Of a stretch of DNA of 8,372 bases, positions 1 to 5,239 are shown one piece after another. Each line of letters opens with the position of its first letter. Within the stretch, counting starts at the first letter, position 1. The notes below the pieces were generated by a model. That model had not been told where the DNA came from. It did not search any database and saw nothing but the letters and a program-made list of their open reading frames with translations. Location: the NCBI GenBank assembly GCA_030612185.1, contig JAUWOI010000173.1:1-8372 (forward strand). The letters are read 5' to 3'. The position numbers and the translations under genes were made by a program. The stretch is from Anaerolineae bacterium. GTDB lineage: Bacteria > Chloroflexota > Anaerolineae > B4-G1.

Positions 1-64
1 TCAGTTTTCGACATGGTTAGATTTCCTTTCGGGCACCATTTGAAGCCAGTGTGGTCGGGTGGCT

Positions 65-120
65 GCGCTGTGGGAAGATTCGTGGACAGCAAACTGCGCT
101 GCCCACTCTTCCCACAGCGC
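65..120. repeat. Long inverted repeat / hairpin in non-coding DNA
   Basis: A 14-base arm GCGCTGTGGGAAGA at 65-78 is matched perfectly by its reverse complement at 107-120. Inside it a second arm, TGGACAGC (83-90), pairs with GCTGCCCA (98-105) with one mismatch, leaving a 7-base loop. No T-tract follows on either strand, so it is not a standard intrinsic terminator. It could be a mobile-element end, a repeat-family unit or a folded RNA element. The rest of 1-189 shows nothing else I can support, apart from a 6-bp hairpin AAAAGG/CCTTTT (171-176/182-187) just before the truncated gene that follows. Confidence 0.6.
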
Positions 121-189
121 CTACTGCTACTGCCATCCCTATTCTACCACACTTCTCAAATTAGTACTCCAAAAGGCGACACCTTTTAG

Positions 190-699
190 CTTAACACAAC
201 GGTCTCGTGGCACGACGGTGCCGCCTTCTGCGAGTGGCTGAGCCAGGAGACAGGCGAGAACTTTCGCCTGCCGACAGAGGCCGAGTGGGAAAAGGCCGCC
301 CGGGGGACCGATGGCCGGATTTACCCCTGGGGAAACGAACGGCCCACGGCTAAGTTATGCAACTCTGGCAACAGCGTCGGTGATACCACGCCGGCGGGCC
401 AATACTCACCCCAGGGGGATAGCACCTACGGCTGTGCCGATATGGCCGGCAATGTGTGGGAGTGGACGCGGAGTCTGTGGGGGAAGGACTGGGAAAAGCC
501 TGACTTTGACTATCCGTACGACCCCGGGGATGGGCGGGAGGATCTGGAGGCGGCCTCTGAGGTGCGCCGGGTGTTGCGCGGGGGCGCGTTCTACGATGGG
601 GCGAGGAGCGTTCGCGGCGCCGGCCGCGGCAGGCACGACCCGGCCGCCCGCTGGGACAGCTCCGGTTTTCGGGTCGTGGCGTCCCCCGTCCCCCTCTGA
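190..699 (+). pseudogene. 5'-truncated FGE-sulfatase (SUMF1-like) domain protein
   Basis: The frame ending at TGA 697-699 encodes the C-terminal two-thirds of a formylglycine-generating-enzyme-type domain. Visible family signatures are VSWHDGAAFCEWLS (from 202), FRLPTEAEWEKAARG, YPWGNE, DMAGNVWEWT (from 442), RVLRGGAFYDGARSVRG and the terminal DSSGFRVV. Upstream the frame is closed by TAG at 187-189, and the family's N-terminal part is absent, so this is a remnant rather than an intact gene. An internal ATG at 442 would give only 85 residues. The two C-terminal cysteines that true formylglycine-generating enzymes use are missing from the region between GGAFYDG and GFRVV, so even the intact ancestor was probably one of the many non-catalytic FGE-fold proteins, often fused to signalling or peptidase domains. 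The fragment is flanked upstream by hairpins and downstream, 2 bp after the stop, by a probable group II intron relic. Confidence 0.8.
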
Positions 700-701
700 T
701 C

Positions 702-1014
702 GTGCGCCCGTAAGAGGGCATCCATCACAGCGGGGTGACAACCCTACTTCCTGCGGATGGGAAAGTTGTTCAGCGTCTAACCCGGAGGCTGAAAGGCAAA
801 GGGGACAGTAGCATGACGTGAAAAGGGAAAACGAGGGTTCCATCAAACCGGAGTGTTCCTCAGAGCCAGGCAGTCTCCGGTAAGTGCGACCTAACTCTTA
901 ACTTGATGCCTACGGGCTTCGCCTCCCTCTGGCCGAGATTCGGTAAATCCTTGAATTCGTTGTCATATGCGGAATATGACAGCGAACCAAGAGGATGAAC
1001 CGAATTCTCTCGGC
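702..1014 (+). mobile_element. Probable group II intron 5' fragment (domain I relic)
   Basis: The segment opens with GTGCGCCC at 702-709, the kind of 5' end used by bacterial group II introns (GUGYG), followed at once by a small stem GCCC/GGGC (706-709/716-719) as in such introns. Further on it resembles domain I from memory: a GGAGGCTGAA stretch near 783, ACGAGGGTTCCATC near 829, CAGTCTCCGGTAAGTG near 870, and a long imperfect stem closing 932-1014. In that stem GCCGAG plus ATTCGGT (932-944) pair with ACCGAAT plus CTCGGC (999-1005 and 1009-1014). At its tip, 956-968 pairs with 974-986 around the loop GCGGA: 13 base pairs, one of them G-U. No domain V, no reverse transcriptase ORF and no 3' end follow, so it is truncated. 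I could not identify EBS1 against the 6 bases upstream (CTGATC). The stem is seen directly; the intron call is recognition from memory. Confidence 0.45.
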
Positions 1015-1061
1015 GGCGGTTGCTGCGCGAAGCACAATGCCACGCTCAAGATGTATCCACT

Positions 1062-1283
1062 ATGGTCCAATCCACATTAGAGCAATACGCGCAACCATTT
1101 GACCTGACCCGAACCCGCACCTGGCAATTATGCGGTACGTTCACCATCGCCGAACCTGAGCCGGAGTATGTTGTTGGCTCGGATGAAACGGGGGCGCCCA
1201 TTACAAATTACGCCGAACACGTGGATGATGTCTTGTACAAGGCACGCCCACGTGCCACATCGCGTAGACCTGTTCGCACGTAG
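1062..1283 (+). CDS. Hypothetical small protein, doubtful
   Basis: An ATG at 1062 opens a 73-residue reading frame ending at TAG 1281-1283. The middle part, from LCGTFTIAEPEPEYVVG to NYAEHVDDVLY, is acidic and looks like real protein. The last dozen residues are Arg-rich and look like out-of-frame or decayed sequence. There is no Shine-Dalgarno sequence before the ATG. An earlier TTG at 1020 would overlap no better signal and begins just after the intron-like hairpin. I do not recognise the family with certainty. Small acidic proteins of this shape can be antitoxins, but no toxin gene follows, only the end of convergent holB. It is most likely a remnant in the decayed 700-1312 stretch. Confidence 0.25.
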   Translation: MVQSTLEQYAQPFDLTRTRTWQLCGTFTIAEPEPEYVVGSDETGAPITNYAEHVDDVLYKARPRATSRRPVRT

Positions 1284-1312
1284 GCGTACTCACTCTGCGA
1301 TCTTCTCTGTGT

Positions 1313-2314
1313 TTACGGGAGGGGCAAGTCCAGCATCAACACCTCAAGCGTGAGGCGCGTCTTGGCGTTGCGCTTCAGCCGGTCGGCCGCGCTGCGCAGG
1401 GCTTCTACTACACTGGCGCTCCGCTCCACGCCGAAACGGCGAGCGTGGTCGCGCAGTGTGCTCTCCCGGTCCACGTTCGTCAGCGGCGCGTCCACCTCGG
1501 CCGCCAGCAGCAACACATCCCGCCACCAGCCGATCCACAGGTCGAGCGTCTCCTGCGTGGCGACCGGGTCGCGGGCCAGTTTCTCGGCGTAGCGGAAGCG
1601 CTCGGTGATAGAAACACCCAGGAGGCGATCCAGGTCATCCAACCGCTGTGCGCGACGCTGGAGCGCTTTCTTGTCTGTGAGCGTGCGCACCGCCCAGCCC
1701 AGCCGCCCGCCCGAAAGGTGGGCCAGGAGTTCGGCCTGCTCTGGCTCCGCGTTCCAGCGCTCGACGAGGGCCTGCTGTACCGCCGGTACGGGCAACGGGC
1801 GCAGGGGAACCTGCTGACAGCGGGAGACGATCGTGGGGAGCAGGCGGTCGGCGTCGCTCGCCAGCACTGCGAGCACGACGTAGGGCGGGGGCTCCTCCAG
1901 CGTCTTGAGCAGCGCGTTGGCGGCGGAGGTAGTGGCCTCCTCGAAGCGGCGCAGGATGGCCACCCGCCAGTGTCCCTCGTTGGGGGTGAGCGCCAGTTGG
2001 CGCCGCAGTCCGCGCACCTGGTCTATCTTGAGACTGGCGCCGGGCCGTTCGGACGCAACGATGTGCAGGTCAAGGTGGTTGCCGCTGGCCACCAGGCGGC
2101 AGGCGCGACACACGCCACAGGGGACCTCACCCTCGTCCCCTTCAGCCTGGCACAGCAGGGCAGACGCCAGCGCCCGCGCCAGCGTCGTCTTGCCCACGCC
2201 GGGCGGCCCGGTGAACAAATAAGCGTGCGAGACATCCCCCCTTGCCACCGCCCGCCGCAGCAGCGCCACCGCCCACTCGTGTCCCACGATGCCCCAGGTG
2301 TCGTTCGTTTTCAT
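1313..2314 (-). CDS. holB: DNA polymerase III delta-prime subunit (clamp loader)
   Basis: This is a 333-residue AAA+ protein of the replication clamp loader, which helps open and load the beta sliding clamp at primed DNA. The Walker A motif GPPGVGKT is at residues 36-43. A four-cysteine zinc module follows (C55, C66, C69, C72). The family signature SAANALLKTLEEPP is at about 130-143, and the SRC motif carrying the arginine finger is at 164-166. The usual Walker B acidic pair before the LLKTLEEPP helix is replaced by VAILRRFEEA, so ATP hydrolysis by this subunit is doubtful; delta-prime is often a non-hydrolysing stator. I chose ATG 2312-2314 (MKTNDTWG), because upstream codons in frame lie in the promoter and look non-coding. 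No Shine-Dalgarno sequence precedes it, and the promoter's -10 box ends 8 nt before the ATG, which predicts a leaderless mRNA. The gene is divergent from the tRNA-Val. The family could be confused with DnaX, but the length and the LLKTLEEPP/SRC context at 333 residues fit HolB. Confidence 0.9.
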   Translation of the reverse strand: MKTNDTWGIVGHEWAVALLRRAVARGDVSHAYLFTGPPGVGKTTLARALASALLCQAEGDEGEVPCGVCRACRLVASGNHLDLHIVASERPGASLKIDQVRGLRRQLALTPNEGHWRVAILRRFEEATTSAANALLKTLEEPPPYVVLAVLASDADRLLPTIVSRCQQVPLRPLPVPAVQQALVERWNAEPEQAELLAHLSGGRLGWAVRTLTDKKALQRRAQRLDDLDRLLGVSITERFRYAEKLARDPVATQETLDLWIGWWRDVLLLAAEVDAPLTNVDRESTLRDHARRFGVERSASVVEALRSAADRLKRNAKTRLTLEVLMLDLPLP

Positions 2315-2322
2315 CGGGGCGA

Positions 2323-2350
2323 ATTGTAGCACAATGAGCGTCACTTGCAA
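2323..2350 (-). promoter_or_regulatory. Promoter of holB, -35 shared with tRNA promoter
   Basis: Read on the minus strand, TTGCAA (2350-2345) is followed after 16 bases by TACAAT (2328-2323). These are good sigma-70-type boxes. The -10 box ends 8 nt before the holB ATG, so transcription would start at or next to the start codon. The -35 hexamer is its own reverse complement and also serves the opposite promoter. Confidence 0.7.
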
Positions 2351-2373
2351 AGCGGTGGGGATAATGGTATAAT
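2345..2373 (+). promoter_or_regulatory. Promoter of tRNA-Val
   Basis: TTGCAA (2345-2350), a 17-base spacer and a perfect TATAAT (2368-2373) form a strong sigma-70-type promoter. The expected start near 2380 lies about 5 nt before the mature tRNA 5' end at 2385. The -35 box is shared with the leftward holB promoter, so the two polymerases would compete for it. Confidence 0.85.
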
Positions 2374-2384
2374 CTGAGCATCAC

Positions 2385-2458
2385 GGGCGGTTAGCTCAGA
2401 TGGCTAGAGCGCCACGTTGACATCGTGGAGGTCACAAGTTCAAGTCTTGTACCGCCCA
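2385..2458 (+). tRNA. tRNA-Val (anticodon GAC)
   Basis: The 74 bases fold into a full cloverleaf. The acceptor stem GGGCGGT/ACCGCCC (2385-2391/2451-2457) has seven pairs. The D stem is GCTC/GAGC (2394-2397/2407-2410). The anticodon stem is CCACG/CGTGG with the loop TTGACAT, giving anticodon GAC at 2419-2421. The T stem is ACAAG/CTTGT with the loop TTCAAGT. The discriminator is A2458. CCA is not encoded; TTAGG follows, so the CCA must be added after transcription. GAC reads GUC and GUU valine codons. No terminator is visible before the small gene that starts at 2502, so read-through into it is possible. Confidence 0.96.
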
Positions 2459-2501
2459 TTAGGCTGTGCTCTCCAATGAGGCCACGGGCTGCGAGCCTAT
2501 T

Positions 2502-2735
2502 ATGCATTTCGAGATCGTTGGAAAAATTACCAACATCGAAACCATTGCTGTGGGCAGCAAGATTCGCATACTTTCATTCTTACGAAAGCAATATGGCAAA
2601 GGTCGCTGGAGGAAGCTAAAAGGTACTGCTACCGTTCAGTTGTCTGACGGTACAGTACGCTTTGCCGAAGTACACTGGTTTGAGGCGCACGGCATCGGCA
2701 AAAAGAAAATAAGAATCAAACGCTTCCTGGACTAA
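2502..2735 (+). CDS. Conserved small basic protein of unknown function
   Basis: The frame encodes 77 residues, MHFEIVGKITNIETIAVG onwards, with a basic middle (YGKGRWRKLKG), then a TVQLSDGTVRFAEVHWFEAHGIG segment and a Lys/Arg-rich end (KKKIRIKRFLD). The alternation suggests a compact beta-rich fold. There is no signal peptide and no membrane segment. I have an impression, from memory, of similar uncharacterised proteins in Cyanobacteria and Chloroflexota, but I know no function. I preferred ATG 2502 over GTG 2466, because the 12 extra residues look unlike protein and overlap a stem TAGGCT/AGCCTA (2460-2465/2494-2499). Ribosome binding is weak at best (GAG, 6 nt upstream). The gene lies 43 nt after the tRNA-Val and 5 nt before the next gene, with which it forms a two-gene unit. 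The basic character fits nucleic-acid binding; that is inference. Confidence 0.75.
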   Translation: MHFEIVGKITNIETIAVGSKIRILSFLRKQYGKGRWRKLKGTATVQLSDGTVRFAEVHWFEAHGIGKKKIRIKRFLD

Positions 2736-2740
2736 AGATT

Positions 2741-3064
2741 ATGACAGAGACTCAAAACCCAAGGCCACAATTTGCCATCTGCATCAACACCAACGACCCG
2801 GACTTGTTGACTCCGCGCATGGTATACCAAATCCTGCCCGACGAGAGTGCAGCACGGTCTAATTACGTTCGCGTGATGGATAATGAGGGCGAAGATTATT
2901 TATATCCTGCCGGTTTTTTCATTTTCATTAACTTACCACAGACAGTAGAGCACATCTTATTGCACACATCACTACCAATGTCACAGGATACACCTGCTGA
3001 ATATGGCCGCCAGGCGCGTGGCAGGGAGAATATTGCGGGCGTAGAAATGCGGCACACGGCGTAG
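2741..3064 (+). CDS. Hypothetical small protein, second gene of the pair
   Basis: The frame gives 107 residues from ATG 2741. The first 75 or so look like a compact acidic domain: QFAICINTNDPDLLTPRMVYQ, then YVRVMDNEGEDYLYPAGFF and INLPQTVEHILL. I recall uncharacterised proteins with the EDYLYP-type motif that normally stop near the LPxxVE helix, at about 75 residues. From about residue 78 (SLPMSQDTPAEYGRQ to the end) the sequence is lower in complexity and resembles no domain I know, so it may be a read-through tail after loss of the original stop. It starts 5 nt after the previous gene, on the same strand, so the two are probably translated together. The acidic partner next to a basic partner could form a complex or a toxin-antitoxin-like pair, but nothing here proves that. 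The T-box leader for thrS begins about 20 nt after its stop. Confidence 0.65.
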   Translation: MTETQNPRPQFAICINTNDPDLLTPRMVYQILPDESAARSNYVRVMDNEGEDYLYPAGFFIFINLPQTVEHILLHTSLPMSQDTPAEYGRQARGRENIAGVEMRHTA

Positions 3065-3084
3065 CCACAACCAAATATCGTCAA

Positions 3085-3328
3085 AGCGTTGACCGGGACG
3101 AGTACCGACCTGAGAAGGTCCCAGAGAGAGGGGGTCGTAGGCTGCAAGCCCCCTTGACCTGACAGGCGGGAAAACCCCCCGGGAGCGGGTCCCTCAAATC
3201 GCCGTCGCGCGAGAGTATGGGGCTCCGGGACGGCCCGTTATCGCCGCAGAGTGTCGCAGCGCCCAGCGTTGCGGAACTTGGGTGGAACCACGTGGGAGAC
3301 CCCCGCGCCCCAGGGCGTGGGGTTTTTT
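3085..3328 (+). promoter_or_regulatory. T-box riboswitch of thrS
   Basis: The leader senses uncharged tRNA-Thr and controls transcription of thrS. Stem I is visible: GGGAC (3095-3099) pairs with GTCCC (3189-3193). The loop-E strand AGTA is at 3101-3104. CCG and CCTG (3105-3112) pair with CAGGCGG (3163-3169), and AGGTC (3116-3120) pairs with GACCT (3156-3160). The GA-rich motif AGAGAGA lies near 3123. GGGGG (3130-3134) pairs with CCCCC (3149-3153) around a 14-base apical loop. The specifier side begins GAAAACC after 3169; ACC at 3174-3176 is the likely threonine specifier. The T-box proper, GGGTGGAACCACG, spans 3280-3292; its TGGA bulge would pair with a tRNA ending UCCA. A terminator follows. 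The 5' limit is approximate, and I see no clear promoter of its own. Confidence 0.85.
3301..3328 (+). terminator. T-box-controlled intrinsic terminator
   Basis: CCCCGCGCC (3301-3309) pairs with GGCGTGGGG (3314-3322), one pair being G-U, around a 4-base loop, followed by six T (3323-3328). The 3' arm of the alternative antiterminator would use CCCCAG (3308-3313) paired with CTTGGG (3277-3282) on the 5' side of the T-box, so the two folds exclude each other. When tRNA-Thr is charged, transcription should stop here, 24 nt before thrS. Confidence 0.9.
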
Positions 3329-3351
3329 GTATATATATGAGGAGGAAAACA

Positions 3352-5151
3352 ATGGCTGAGAAAGTGAATTACGAGAAAAGTTATCTTTACAAACTGCGCC
3401 ACTCGGCGTCACACGTGATGGCCCAGGCAGTGCTGGAGAAATTCCCCGCAGGCCAGGTCGCCATCGGCCCGCCCATCGAAAACGGCTTCTACTACGACTT
3501 CGACCTGCCCCGGCCGCTCACGCCGGAGGATCTGGCGGAGATCGAAGCCAGTATGCAAGAGATCATCGCCGAGGGACACGATTTCGTATATCAGGAGGTT
3601 GACGAGGAGGAGGCGCGTCGTATCTTCGCCGACCAACCCTACAAGTTGGAGTTGATTGATGGCATCCTGGCCGCCGGGACGGACGAATACGGCGAGCCGC
3701 TGGAGGAAACGCCCAAACTCTCGATCTACAAGGATGGGCCGTTCCTAGACCTGTGCCGGGGGCCACACGTGGGCAATACGCGGGAGATCAACCCCGACGC
3801 GATCAAGTTGCTCAACGTGGCCGGGGCCTACTGGCGTGGGGACGAGCGCCGCCCCATGCTCCAGCGCATCTACGGCACGGCCTGGGAGACAGCCCAGCAA
3901 CTGGAGGAGTTCCTGGCCTGGCGAGAGGAGGTGGAACAACGGGACCACCGGCGGCTGATCAAGGAGTTGGATCTGCTCAGTTTTCACGAGGAGGGCGGGG
4001 CAGGTCTGGCCTACTGGCACCCCAAGGGTGGACAGATACGCGTCCTGATCGAGGACTACTGGCGCAAGCGGCACTATGAAGGTGGTTATGACATCGTTTT
4101 CTCACCGCACATCGGTCGCGCGCAACTATGGGAGACGTCAGGACACCTCGATTTTTATCGAGACGGTATGTATGCTCCCATGGATGTTGATGGGCAGGAC
4201 TACTACATCAAGCCCATGAACTGCCCGTTCCACATCCTGATCTACAAATCGCGCATGCGTTCGTACCGCGAACTGCCCCTGCGCTGGGCCGAGTTGGGTA
4301 CGGTCTATCGCTACGAGCGCAGTGGCGTGTTGCATGGTTTGCTGCGGGTACGCGGTTTCACGCAGGACGATGCCCACATCTTTTGCACGCCAGAACAGAT
4401 CGAGGACGAAATCTTGCGCGTACTGGATTTCAGCCTGGACCTGCTGCGTGGCTTTGGCTTTGAGGAGTTCAAGATCGAACTGAGCGTGCGCGACCCCAAA
4501 AGACCGGAGAAGTACGCCGGCGCCGATACGATGTGGGAACAGGCCGAGATATCGTTGGTCAAGGCGTTGGAGGCCCGAAACCTGCCCTACGAGCGAATGG
4601 AAGGCGAGGCGGTGTTTTACGGCCCCAAGATTGACATCAAGATCAAGGACGCACTGGGGCGGGCCTGGCAGTGTACGACGATCCAGTTCGACTTCAACCT
4701 GCCTGAGCGGTTCGACATGGCCTACATAGGCGAGGACGGCAAGGAGCACCGGCCTTACATGGTGCACCGGGCGCTGCTGGGCAGCCTGGAGCGGTTCTTC
4801 GGCGTCCTCGTGGAACACTACGCCGGGGCTTTCCCCGTCTGGCTCAGCCCGGTGCAGGTGGTACTCATCCCCATCGCCGACCGGCACGTGGAGTATGCCC
4901 GCTCCGTGGCCGGACAACTGCAGGCGGCGGGACTGCGGGCCGAGGTGGACGACTCGGGCGAGCGCATGCAGGCCAAGATCCGCGATGCGCAATTGCAGAA
5001 AGTCCCCTATATGCTCGTCGTCGGCGACCGGGAGATGGAGGCCGGGCAGGTGAACCTGCGCATGCGTGACGGCAACGTGCCCGGCGCGATGCCCGTGGAC
5101 GATTTTCTCGCGCTGGCGCAGGAATCGGTGGCGGAAAGGCGACTGCTCTGA
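3352..5151 (+). CDS. thrS: Threonyl-tRNA synthetase, form without TGS domain
   Basis: This 599-residue cytoplasmic enzyme attaches threonine to tRNA-Thr using ATP. The N-terminal TGS domain of the longer (about 640-residue) form is absent. The protein starts almost directly with the editing domain, whose HxxxH is HSASH (17-21) and whose second metal-like pair lies in CRGPH (C135, H139), so clearance of mischarged Ser-tRNA should be intact. The class II core shows the three zinc ligands C291 (MNCPFH), H342 (DDAHIF) and H472 (MVHRAL), motif 2 around YRYERSG (319-325) and motif 3 around HRALLGSLERF (472-482). The anticodon-binding domain runs from about 497 to the end. The start ATG 3352 is fixed by a strong GAGGAGG 6 nt upstream. 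A longer open frame from 3217 runs through the T-box and its terminator and is not the protein. Expression should rise when threonyl-tRNA is scarce. No convincing terminator separates it from infC. Confidence 0.97.
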   Translation: MAEKVNYEKSYLYKLRHSASHVMAQAVLEKFPAGQVAIGPPIENGFYYDFDLPRPLTPEDLAEIEASMQEIIAEGHDFVYQEVDEEEARRIFADQPYKLELIDGILAAGTDEYGEPLEETPKLSIYKDGPFLDLCRGPHVGNTREINPDAIKLLNVAGAYWRGDERRPMLQRIYGTAWETAQQLEEFLAWREEVEQRDHRRLIKELDLLSFHEEGGAGLAYWHPKGGQIRVLIEDYWRKRHYEGGYDIVFSPHIGRAQLWETSGHLDFYRDGMYAPMDVDGQDYYIKPMNCPFHILIYKSRMRSYRELPLRWAELGTVYRYERSGVLHGLLRVRGFTQDDAHIFCTPEQIEDEILRVLDFSLDLLRGFGFEEFKIELSVRDPKRPEKYAGADTMWEQAEISLVKALEARNLPYERMEGEAVFYGPKIDIKIKDALGRAWQCTTIQFDFNLPERFDMAYIGEDGKEHRPYMVHRALLGSLERFFGVLVEHYAGAFPVWLSPVQVVLIPIADRHVEYARSVAGQLQAAGLRAEVDDSGERMQAKIRDAQLQKVPYMLVVGDREMEAGQVNLRMRDGNVPGAMPVDDFLALAQESVAERRLL

Positions 5152-5170
5152 CGGGTGACTGCCCGCCGAT

Positions 5171-5199
5171 TTGACACCTTTCCGCAATTGTGTTATCAT
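5171..5199 (+). promoter_or_regulatory. Promoter of infC-rpmI-rplT
   Basis: TTGACA (5171-5176), a 17-base spacer and TATCAT (5194-5199) form a near-consensus sigma-70-type promoter between thrS and infC. The expected start near 5206 leaves a leader of only about 34 nt before the infC start. This is too short for the large L20-binding leader known from Bacillus, so control by L20 at this site is unlikely. Confidence 0.85.
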
Positions 5200-5225
5200 C
5201 TCTACCGTGCGCATCCGGTTTACAA

Positions 5226-5232
5226 GGGAGGT
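5226..5232 (+). promoter_or_regulatory. Shine-Dalgarno sequence that sets the infC ATT start
   Basis: GGGAGGT at 5226-5232 is the only good ribosome-binding site in the infC leader. It stands 7 nt before ATT 5240, the normal distance, but 40 nt before the next possible start, GTG 5273. This decides the start in favour of ATT. Confidence 0.75.
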
Positions 5233-5239
5233 AGGCTGA

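Noticed and set aside
311..811. A 166-residue plus-strand frame
   Set aside because: It lies out of frame over the FGE-like remnant, which has clear family motifs in another frame.
1015..1312. Group II intron domain V or reverse transcriptase remains
   Set aside because: I searched by eye for the domain V stem and for reverse-transcriptase-like residues and found neither.
1445..2329. A 294-residue open frame on the plus strand
   Set aside because: It is antisense to holB, whose motifs are unmistakable; no ribosome-binding site or family signature.
2466..2501. GTG start for the first small gene
   Set aside because: The 12 extra residues look non-coding and lie in a small stem; ATG 2502 begins the protein-like part.
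2459..2501. Attachment site at the tRNA 3' end
   Set aside because: No repeat of the tRNA 3' end is visible downstream and no integrase gene is present.
3217..3351. Upstream extension of the thrS frame (45 more residues)
   Set aside because: It runs through the T-box and its terminator, and the sequence is not protein-like. The strong ribosome-binding site points to ATG 3352.
5152..5165. Small hairpin CGGGT/GCCCG after thrS as a terminator
   Set aside because: Only five pairs including a G-U, with no T-tract; read-through into infC is more likely.
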